From assembly GCA_031290405.1 (NCBI GenBank), contig JAITNO010000016.1:1-6027 (forward strand): DNA of 6,027 nt. The letters are read 5' to 3'. Below are positions 1-4,832 of this stretch, one piece after another (the stretch's first letter is position 1; each line of letters opens with the position of its first letter). A program made the translations under genes and the position numbers. The stretch is from Spirochaetaceae bacterium. Its GTDB lineage: Bacteria; Spirochaetota; Spirochaetia; Treponematales; Breznakiellaceae. Below the pieces are notes generated by a model. It saw only the letters and a program-made list of their open reading frames with translations. It ran no database searches and was not told where the DNA came from.

Positions 1-975
1 TTTCCGCCGCCGCCGCACTGTGGGAACATCGCGCTCACTATGGAAGGCATTGGAAAAAAGTACGGGAACATGACCGTCGTCTCGAACATCAACCTAAGCA
101 TCGAAGCAGGAGAGCGACTCCTCGTCGTCGGCGAAAACGGCGCAGGCAAAACCACGTTGCTGCGCATCGCGGCCGGCGAAGACAAGGACTTTGAAGGCGC
201 CGTCCGCTACGGCGCCGGCGTTTGCGCCGGTTACTTCACGCAAGATTCCACCGAAATAATTTCCGGCGGCGAAACCGTCCTCGAATTCCTTGAAGCCTCC
301 GCGCCCACCGCCCTCATCCCCCGCCTGCGCGACCTGCTCGGCGCCTTCCTGTTCCGCGGCGACGACGTGTATAAAAGCCTCGACGTACTCTCCGGCGGCG
401 AAAAAAGCAGAATCGCCCTGTTGCGGCTCCTGCTGTTTCCGTTAAACCTTTTAATTTTGGACGAGCCCACCAATCACCTTGACCTCCATTCGCAGGACGT
501 CTTGCTGTCCGCCCTGTCAAAATGGCCCGGAACGATAATCTTTGTGTCGCACGACCGGTCGTTTATGGAAGCGCTTTCCACCAAAACGCTGGAACTGAAA
601 AGCGGCGGCGGCAGCAGACTCTTTTACGGCAATTACGCCTATTATTTCGATAAAGTCAGCCAGGAGGCATCGCCCCGCGGAACAGACGACAAGCCCGCCG
701 CGCCGGTCAAAACCGGCGGCGCCAATCAATTCCGCGAAGAACAAAAAAAGCGCGAAGCCGCCCGAAGACGCTTTGAAAAAGAAGAGCGCACACTCATCGA
801 AGAAATCGAAGCCCTCGAAAAAGAAAAAAGCGCGTTGGAGGAAGAACTGTCAAAACCCGAAACCTATACGTCGGGAGAGAAGGCAAAATCCATTCAGCGT
901 AAGATGCGGCAGCTCGAAGCAACCATCGAAGAAGCCACCGCCCGTTGGGAACAATGCAATCTGGAGCCGCGCTGA
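1..975 (+). CDS. ABC-F family ATPase, C-terminal part (5' end outside window)
   Basis: The reading frame is open to base 1. The residues before the first ATG (FPPPPHCGNIALT) look like the usual lead-in to the second ABC domain of an ABC-F protein, so this is the C-terminal part of a longer gene, not a start at 40. In the 324 visible residues I see an aromatic A-loop Tyr near 21, Walker A GENGAGKTT at 44-52, a Q-loop Gln near 81, signature LSGGE at 130-134, Walker B with DEPTNHLD at 154-161, and H-loop SHDR at 183-186. A charged linker and an E/K-rich coiled coil (about 240-320) follow, like the C-terminal domain of many ABC-F members. There are no membrane segments. ABC-F proteins are soluble ATPases that bind the ribosome and act in translation or antibiotic protection. 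The subtype cannot be told without the N-terminal domain and interdomain linker. It converges on the lipoprotein gene, 39 bp away. Confidence 0.93.
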   Translation, partial: FPPPPHCGNIALTMEGIGKKYGNMTVVSNINLSIEAGERLLVVGENGAGKTTLLRIAAGEDKDFEGAVRYGAGVCAGYFTQDSTEIISGGETVLEFLEASAPTALIPRLRDLLGAFLFRGDDVYKSLDVLSGGEKSRIALLRLLLFPLNLLILDEPTNHLDLHSQDVLLSALSKWPGTIIFVSHDRSFMEALSTKTLELKSGGGSRLFYGNYAYYFDKVSQEASPRGTDDKPAAPVKTGGANQFREEQKKREAARRRFEKEERTLIEEIEALEKEKSALEEELSKPETYTSGEKAKSIQRKMRQLEATIEEATARWEQCNLEPR

Positions 976-990
976 GCTGACGCGGATGGG

Positions 991-1014
991 GCTTGCCCCC
1001 CCCAGGGGCAAAGC
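991..1014. terminator. Stem-loop between convergent genes, possible terminator
   Basis: GCTT-GCCCC (991-999) pairs with GGGGC-AAGC (1005-1014), with one bulged A at 1010 and a 5-nt loop. The stem lies in the 39-bp gap between the ABC-F stop and the lipoprotein stop codon (1015-1017), where a bidirectional terminator would be expected. Neither side has a real U-run (only scattered T after 1014 on the plus strand), so intrinsic termination is uncertain. The left arm and loop include a run of eight C (996-1003). Confidence 0.35.
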
Positions 1015-1290
1015 TTAGTTGTCCGTGTCGCTGTAGTTTAAGTCGAAGATGAGGGCGACGACGCCCGCGACAAGGATGGAAAATCCCGTGTAGAAGAGGG
1101 CCTTGCTCGGTTGCGTGTTTGTCATCGCTTGCAGCATGGGGTCGGCGCTGCTTAGCGAGAGCGCGGCGGAGCCCGCAATCATTCCGCCGCCGAGGATGGA
1201 GCCGCCAATCATTACAGTCTTTCGCACGTGGGGGGAGATGGAACAGGACGCAAGCGTGACGATCAACAGCGCGAAGGACAGCTTCCGCAT
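1015..1290 (-). CDS. Small predicted lipoprotein, function unknown
   Basis: This 91-residue protein is not one I recognise. It begins MRKLSFALLIVTLASC, a short basic N-terminus plus hydrophobic stretch ending in a lipobox (LASC), so Cys16 is the likely lipidated residue after signal peptidase II cleavage. Ser follows the Cys. Two further hydrophobic segments follow: about 26-46, Gly/Ala/Ser-rich (GGSILGGGMIAGSAALSL), and about 66-82 (FYTGFSILVAGVVALIF). A polar loop separates them and the tail is acidic (DLNYSDTDN). This suggests a small envelope protein anchored by lipid and possibly two helices. The ATG directly follows the proB stop codon (TAA then ATG, zero spacing), and an AAGGA lies about 15 nt upstream inside proB. 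Translation is therefore probably coupled to proB, with no obvious link to proline synthesis. It is the last gene of the leftward cluster. Confidence 0.72.
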   Translation of the reverse strand: MRKLSFALLIVTLASCSISPHVRKTVMIGGSILGGGMIAGSAALSLSSADPMLQAMTNTQPSKALFYTGFSILVAGVVALIFDLNYSDTDN

Positions 1291-2076
1291 TTAGGTAAAG
1301 ACCGTTCCTTTGGCGCTTCCGTCGGCTAGGGCGTCCAGGGCGGCCGGTTTGCCCCGCGTGATTACCGAGGGGATGCCGTAGGGGAGGACCAGCTCGGCGG
1401 CGGCGACTTTGGTTGCGACGCCTCCGGTGCCGAAGTCGCTTTTTCCGTCCATGCTGATGTTCGCGCGCAGCGCGGCTATGTCGGCGACGCGGTCGATGAA
1501 CGCCGCGTCGGGGTGTCGCTGGGGGTTTTTGGTGTAAACTCCGTCGACGTCGCTAAAGAGGACAAGCAGATCGGCGCTCCACAGTATGGCCGACTGGGCG
1601 GCGAGGGTGTCGTTGTCGCCGATTTTTATTTCTTCGACGCAGGTGGTGTCGTTTTCGTTGATGATGGGGACGATGCCCTCGTCGACGAGCGTAAAGAGGG
1701 TGTTTCGCATATTGAGCGTCCGCTGGGGGCTTGCAAAGTCGTCCCGCGTTAAAAGGATTTGCGCGACGTTGAGCCCCGCCGGCGCGAAGGCGCGCTCCCA
1801 CGCCTTCATCAGCATGACTTGACCGACGGCGCAGAGAGCCTGCCGGTAGTGGATGTCCTTCTTCCGCGCCCACTTTCGCATGGTTGAAAGCCCGGCGGTC
1901 TGAGCCCCGGAGGACACGATTATCGCTTGTTTGCCGTTTTTGACGACGCTCCGCGCGCATTGCTCGGCAAACGCCCCCAAGAAGCCGCCGTCGATGCGCC
2001 CTTCGCCGTCGGTCAAGGCGCTTGAGCCAAACTTAAAGACGATTTTTCTGGATGCTTTGAGGAGCGAAGGTATCAG
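1291..2076 (-). CDS. proB: Glutamate 5-kinase, short form without PUA domain; likely CTG start
   Basis: This enzyme phosphorylates L-glutamate with ATP to gamma-glutamyl phosphate, the first step of proline synthesis, in the cytoplasm. With the proposed start it has 261 residues, an amino-acid-kinase domain only; the E. coli enzyme has an extra PUA domain. Motifs in order: KFGSS 15-19 (phosphate binding), VSSGA 54-58, LLTRDD near 108-113, INEND 139-143, IKIGDND 150-156, SDVDGVYTKNP 175-185 and GTGGVATK 216-223. All match the catalytic and substrate-binding segments of ProB. The start needs attention. In frame, between the rplY stop (2086-2088) and KFGSS there is no ATG, GTG or TTG. The first TTG (2014-2016) lies after KFGSS and would give an enzyme lacking it. 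CTG at 2074-2076 has AGAGG (2083-2087) 6 nt upstream, so I chose it; ATA at 2071-2073 is an alternative. proA and proC are not in the window. Confidence 0.9.
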   Translation of the reverse strand: MIPSLLKASRKIVFKFGSSALTDGEGRIDGGFLGAFAEQCARSVVKNGKQAIIVSSGAQTAGLSTMRKWARKKDIHYRQALCAVGQVMLMKAWERAFAPAGLNVAQILLTRDDFASPQRTLNMRNTLFTLVDEGIVPIINENDTTCVEEIKIGDNDTLAAQSAILWSADLLVLFSDVDGVYTKNPQRHPDAAFIDRVADIAALRANISMDGKSDFGTGGVATKVAAAELVLPYGIPSVITRGKPAALDALADGSAKGTVFT

Positions 2077-2082
2077 GCAATG

Positions 2083-2087
2083 CCTCT
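2083..2087 (-). promoter_or_regulatory. Shine-Dalgarno-like AGAGG for proB, overlapping the rplY stop codon
   Basis: On the minus strand AGAGG begins inside the rplY TAG stop and is followed by a 6-nt spacer (CATTGC) and then CTG. This is the only purine-rich site well placed to start proB upstream of its KFGSS motif, and it decides the start. The overlap with the L25 stop suggests reinitiation by ribosomes finishing rplY. Confidence 0.5.
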
Positions 2088-2751
2088 ATTTGTCCGCTTT
2101 CGCGTCTTTGGCCCCCGCTCCCGGAGCGGCAGGCGCGGCGGCGGGCGTTCCCGCGGGCGTTCCCGCAGGCGTTTCTTCGGGTGCGGCGGCGGCGGCGGCC
2201 TCCACCTTGGCAAACTTGACGAGCGCCACCACCTGGTCGGCGCCGGAGATAAGCTTGACGCCTTCGCCCAATGCGAGGTCCCGCACGTGGAGCGTCTGGT
2301 TCACCTTCAACTCGCCGATGTCGACTTCCACGCGCGGCGGCAGGTCTTTCGGCAGACACTCGACTTCCACGGCGTGAATCGCCGTTTCAAGAACGCCGCC
2401 GTCGCGGACGCCGACCGGACTCCCGAAGATGCGGAGGGGGACGCGGGCGCGAAGCGGTTTGCCCGTCTCGATCTCGTAAAAGTCGACGTGAAGGATTCTT
2501 CCGTCTCGGATGTCGCGCTGGGTGGCTTTTACAAAAGTCTCGTGCGTCTTTCCGTTCACATCGACGCGCACTATCGTGGATTCGGTTACCCCCTTGATGC
2601 CGGTTGAAAATTCATGCGCGTCCAGGTCGACGCTTACGCTGCCGCCCTGACCGTAAATGACGGCGGGAACGCGCCCGCCCCTGCGAAGGCGCCTCGAAGC
2701 GGCCGAACCGAATTCCGTCCTGTCGTTTGCCTTAAAAACAATGTCTGCCAT
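2086..2751 (-). CDS. rplY: 50S ribosomal protein L25, CTC/TL5 type, with Ala/Pro-rich tail
   Basis: This protein binds 5S rRNA in the large ribosomal subunit; the two-domain CTC/TL5 form is also tied to general stress in some bacteria. It has 221 residues. The N-terminal L25 domain (about 1-95) contains the typical RRGGRVPAVIYG stretch (23-34) and the segment VKATQRDIRDGRILHVDFYEI (74-94). The C-terminal beta domain (about 98-180) has VPLRIFGSPVGVRDGGVLE, the ECLPKDLPP turn and VEVDIGELKVNQTLHVRDL. A low-complexity Ala/Pro/Gly tail (184-221) with three [E/G]TPA repeats and a Lys-rich end (KDAKADK) follows, as in other long CTC-type proteins. The ATG at 2751 has GAGGAG 5 nt upstream. It lies 58 bp after tRNA-Gln and about 9 bp before proB. 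tRNA-Gln next to rplY recurs in other bacteria, often with pth after rplY; here proB takes that place. Confidence 0.95.
   Translation of the reverse strand: MADIVFKANDRTEFGSAASRRLRRGGRVPAVIYGQGGSVSVDLDAHEFSTGIKGVTESTIVRVDVNGKTHETFVKATQRDIRDGRILHVDFYEIETGKPLRARVPLRIFGSPVGVRDGGVLETAIHAVEVECLPKDLPPRVEVDIGELKVNQTLHVRDLALGEGVKLISGADQVVALVKFAKVEAAAAAAPEETPAGTPAGTPAAAPAAPGAGAKDAKADK
2141..2176 (-). repeat. 12-bp tandem repeat, three copies, inside rplY
   Basis: On the plus strand gcgggcgttccc occurs twice exactly (2141-2152 and 2153-2164) and is followed by a diverged third copy (2165-2176). It codes for the tetrapeptide repeat ETPA-GTPA-GTPA (residues 193-204) in the disordered L25 tail. The unit is a multiple of three, so copy-number change would keep the frame. 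Confidence 0.8.
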
Positions 2752-2764
2752 ACTAACTCCTCAA

Positions 2765-2779
2765 ATTGCAGGCCGCAAT
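2765..2779 (-). other. Small hairpin in the tRNA-Gln/rplY spacer
   Basis: Arms ATTGC and GCAAT (5 bp) enclose a 5-nt loop, about 9 nt upstream of the rplY ribosome binding site. A 10-bp palindrome, gcttgcaagc (2794-2803), lies closer to the tRNA. Neither has a U-run, so they do not look like terminators; they may mark processing between tRNA and mRNA. Function is not shown. Confidence 0.3.
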
Positions 2780-2809
2780 CAACTTTAGAAGAAGCTTGCA
2801 AGCCCTATG

Positions 2810-2881
2810 CTGGGACGACAGGGATCGAACCTGTGAATGCCGGAGCCAAAACCCGGTGGCTTACCACTTGCCTACGTCCCA
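2810..2881 (-). tRNA. tRNA-Gln (anticodon UUG)
   Basis: The minus strand folds into a full cloverleaf. The acceptor TGGGACG (2881-2875) pairs with CGTCCCA (2817-2811), then TA at positions 8-9. The D stem is GGC/GCC around the loop AAGTGGTAA. The anticodon stem is CCGGG/TCCGG with a terminal G-T pair, around the loop TTTTGGC, whose anticodon is TTG (2849-2847), reading CAA and, by wobble, CAG. A 5-nt variable loop follows, then the T stem ACAGG/CCTGT around TTCGATC. The U1-A72 pair and G73 discriminator (2810) are the known glutamine identity features of the E. coli tRNA. CCA is not encoded, since CAT follows G73, so it must be added enzymatically. No terminator follows, so it is probably cut from a transcript shared with rplY. 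Confidence 0.96.
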
Positions 2882-2901
2882 ATGCGGCGCCCATGAACCC
2901 C

Positions 2902-2931
2902 ATCCTAAAGAAAAACGGCGCAATGCGTCAA
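2902..2931 (-). promoter_or_regulatory. Sigma-70-like promoter for tRNA-Gln/rplY/proB
   Basis: On the minus strand TTGACG (2931-2926; 5 of 6 to TTGACA) and TAGGAT (2907-2902; 4 of 6 to TATAAT) are separated by 18 bp. Transcription would start near 2895, giving a leader of about 14 nt before the tRNA 5' end at 2881. Confidence 0.65.
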
Positions 2932-2945
2932 GCGCCCGTTCCCGA

Positions 2946-2959
2946 CGCGTCCCGCGTCC
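2946..2959. repeat. 7-bp direct repeat, two adjacent copies
   Basis: cgcgtcc occurs at 2946-2952 and again at 2953-2959, between the tRNA -35 box and the inverted repeat at 2960. It is short and may be chance in GC-rich DNA. Confidence 0.35.
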
Positions 2960-2993
2960 AAGCCTGCGAACGCAAAGACCCGCGCGCAGGCTT
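2960..2993. promoter_or_regulatory. Perfect 9-bp inverted repeat between divergent promoters, candidate operator
   Basis: aagcctgcg (2960-2968) and cgcaggctt (2985-2993) are exact inverted copies separated by 16 nt. The element lies 28 bp from the -35 box of the tRNA promoter and 27 bp from that of the glutamate-synthase-like gene, almost midway. No U-run follows on either strand, so a terminator is unlikely. A dimeric regulator site acting on one or both promoters is an inference. Confidence 0.4.
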
Positions 2994-3020
2994 AAGACTC
3001 AGGCTGAAACAAAAAATTCC

Positions 3021-3048
3021 TTGCTTTTTGCGTTATCTGTGATATAGT
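3021..3048 (+). promoter_or_regulatory. Extended -10 promoter of the glutamate-synthase-like gene
   Basis: TTGCTT (3021-3026) and TATAGT (3043-3048; 5 of 6) are separated by 16 bp, with TGA (3040-3042) making an extended -10 (TGnTATAGT). The expected start is near 3055, giving a leader of roughly 27 nt. The gene then has AAGGAG (3070-3075) 6 nt before its ATG. Confidence 0.7.
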
Positions 3049-3081
3049 GATACGCAGACCAACGCATATAAGGAGCACAGT

Positions 3082-4674
3082 ATGAATTTGCAACGACCAA
3101 ACAGCAATGACGCCACGAGGACGGGGAACCGGTCGGGGAGCGTGGTTCCGTGCAGCGGGTTGTGTTCCCGCTGCATCGACGGGTGCAAGGGAAACTGCGA
3201 GGTTTTCAAGGCCGCGTACCGCGGGCGGGAGCTTATCTATCCGGGTCCCTTTGGGGACGTAACCGCGGGAGGCGACAAGAATTATCCGGTGGATTATTCC
3301 CACTTGAACATTCAGGGCTACGCGGAGGGGGCCGAAGGCCTGCCGGCCGGAATCGAAGCGGGGCCCGACACGGCGCTCTTCCCGCTGGTTGACGTGGAAA
3401 CCTCGTATGGCTGGGACGGCAAGGTGAAGATGAAGGTACCCGTCTTTACCGGGGCGCTGGGGTCCACCGAGATAGCCCGGAAGAACTGGGAGCACTTTGC
3501 GGTGGGGGCGGCGATTTCCGGCGTAACCATCGTCTGCGGCGAAAACGTCTGCGGCATCGACCCCGCCCTGGAGCTGAACGCGGCAAAGAAGGTAACGCGG
3601 GCCCCGGACATGGACCGGCGCATCGAAGCCTACCGGCGTTACCACACCGGTTACGGCGAGATCCTCATACAGATGAATGTGGAGGACACGAACCTGGGAG
3701 TGGCGGAGTACATCATCGACAAGCATAAGATCGAGACCGTCGAACTCAAGTGGGGGCAGGGGGCAAAGTGCATAGGCGGGGAGATAAAAGTCTCCCAGAT
3801 CGAGCGAGCCAGAGAGCTGCAGAAGCGAGGCTACATCGTCACGCCCGATCCGTCCGACCCCGTCGTCGAAGCCTCTTACAAGGCGGGGGCGGTCAAAGAG
3901 TTTGAGCGGCACAGCAGACTGGGCTTCGTCAGCAGGGAAGGGTTTATGAAGGAAGTGGCGCGCCTGCGCTCGCTGGGCTTCAAGCGCGTCACGCTGAAGA
4001 CGGGGGCCTACAGCTTGAAGGAACTGGCCATGGCGCTGCGCTACTGTTCCGACGCCCGCATCGACCTCCTCACCATTGACGGCGCCTCAGGCGGCACCGG
4101 CATGAGCCCCTGGCGCATGATGGAAGAGTGGGGCGTCCCCTCGATCTACCTGCACAGCGCGGCCCGGGAATACGCCGCCATCCTCGCCAAAAACGGCGCG
4201 CGCGTAAGCGACCTGGCGTTCGCCGGAGGCTTTTCGTCCGAAGACCATGTTTTCAAGGCCATCGCCTTAGGCGCCCCCCACGTCAAGGCAGTCTGCATGG
4301 GCCGCGCGTTGATGATACCCGGCATGGTCGGCAAAAACATCGAACGATGGCTTAAAGAAGGAACCCTCCCCAAGAACGTGTCCGAATACGGCGCAAGCGC
4401 GGAGGAAATCTTCGTCAACTACGAGCGCGTCAAGGACGCCGTAGGCGCCGCCGAGATGAAAAACATACCCTTGGGGGCCGTCGGCGTCTACAGCTTTGCG
4501 GACAAACTGAAGGTCGGCCTGCAGCAGCTTATGGCCGGAGCGCGCCGCTTCAACGTAAGCGCGATACGCCGCGCCGACCTCATGTCCCTTACCGACGAGT
4601 GCGCAAAGGCGACGGGCATCCCCTACCTTTTGGAGTGCTACCGCGAGGAAGCGCTGAAGATCCTGCGGGAATAA
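3082..4674 (+). CDS. Stand-alone FMN-binding glutamate-synthase-like protein with N-terminal Cys cluster
   Basis: This 530-residue protein matches the FMN/2-oxoglutarate (synthase) domain of GltB-type glutamate synthases. It has no glutamine amidotransferase domain, so ammonia would have to come from a partner or directly. The core is seen as GALGSTEIARKNWEHFAVGAAISG (about 128-151), the loop WGQGAKCIGGEI (224-235, like SQGAKPGEGG of GltB), LLTIDGASGGTGMSP (329-343, like the GHDGGTGASP loop), and FAGGFSSEDHVFKAIALGA (380-398, phosphate-binding end of the barrel). The usual GltB 3Fe-4S motif (CHxNTCPVG) is absent; that place reads CMGRALMIPGMVG (405-417). Near the N-terminus, Cys 24, 28, 31, 35 and 39 form a cluster (CSGLCSRCIDGCKGNC) that could bind an Fe-S centre or metal. 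Similar stand-alone proteins occur in anaerobes; whether they make glutamate is often unproven. The start is supported by AAGGAG 6 nt upstream. Confidence 0.88.
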   Translation: MNLQRPNSNDATRTGNRSGSVVPCSGLCSRCIDGCKGNCEVFKAAYRGRELIYPGPFGDVTAGGDKNYPVDYSHLNIQGYAEGAEGLPAGIEAGPDTALFPLVDVETSYGWDGKVKMKVPVFTGALGSTEIARKNWEHFAVGAAISGVTIVCGENVCGIDPALELNAAKKVTRAPDMDRRIEAYRRYHTGYGEILIQMNVEDTNLGVAEYIIDKHKIETVELKWGQGAKCIGGEIKVSQIERARELQKRGYIVTPDPSDPVVEASYKAGAVKEFERHSRLGFVSREGFMKEVARLRSLGFKRVTLKTGAYSLKELAMALRYCSDARIDLLTIDGASGGTGMSPWRMMEEWGVPSIYLHSAAREYAAILAKNGARVSDLAFAGGFSSEDHVFKAIALGAPHVKAVCMGRALMIPGMVGKNIERWLKEGTLPKNVSEYGASAEEIFVNYERVKDAVGAAEMKNIPLGAVGVYSFADKLKVGLQQLMAGARRFNVSAIRRADLMSLTDECAKATGIPYLLECYREEALKILRE

Positions 4675-4685
4675 CGGCGCGGCGC

Positions 4686-4832
4686 GCCGCCCGCGCCCGC
4701 CGCCCCGCCGCCCGCGCCCGCCGCCCCGCCGCCACGCACAGCCGCCCCGCCGCCCGCGCCCGCCGCCCCACAGCCCCGCACAGCCGCCACGCCGCCACGC
4801 ACAGCCGCCACGCCGCCGGCGCCCGCCGCACG
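4686..4832. repeat. 21-bp GC-rich tandem repeat, seven units, between convergent genes
   Basis: Seven 21-bp units fill 147 bp. They start 11 bp after the stop of the glutamate-synthase-like gene and end at the base before the acetyltransferase stop codon (4833-4835). Units 1, 2 and 4 (4686, 4707, 4749) are identical: gccgcccgcg then cccgccgcccc. Units 3 and 6 (4728, 4791) are a second type with cacgcacag in the middle. Unit 5 (4770) is a diverged second type and unit 7 (4812) resembles the first. The plus strand is C-rich with no T at all. The minus strand carries G tracts of 4, 3, 3 and 4 with short loops, a possible G-quadruplex. There are no spacers and no supported coding role, although read as protein it would give heptapeptides. 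Confidence 0.9.

Noticed and set aside
40..975. ABC-F gene starting at the ATG at position 40
   Set aside because: The frame is open to base 1, the upstream residues fit the family, and one ATPase domain alone would be half the usual protein.
1291..2016. proB beginning at the TTG at 2014-2016
   Set aside because: This would remove the conserved KFGSS motif, which is clearly encoded just upstream in the same frame.
2992..3912. Leftward 306-codon open frame opposite the glutamate-synthase-like gene
   Set aside because: It lies antisense to a clearly conserved protein and its translation resembles no family; such long shadow frames are expected in GC-rich DNA.
4686..4832. CRISPR array
   Set aside because: The 21-bp units are directly adjacent with no unique spacers, are not palindromic, and no cas gene is nearby.
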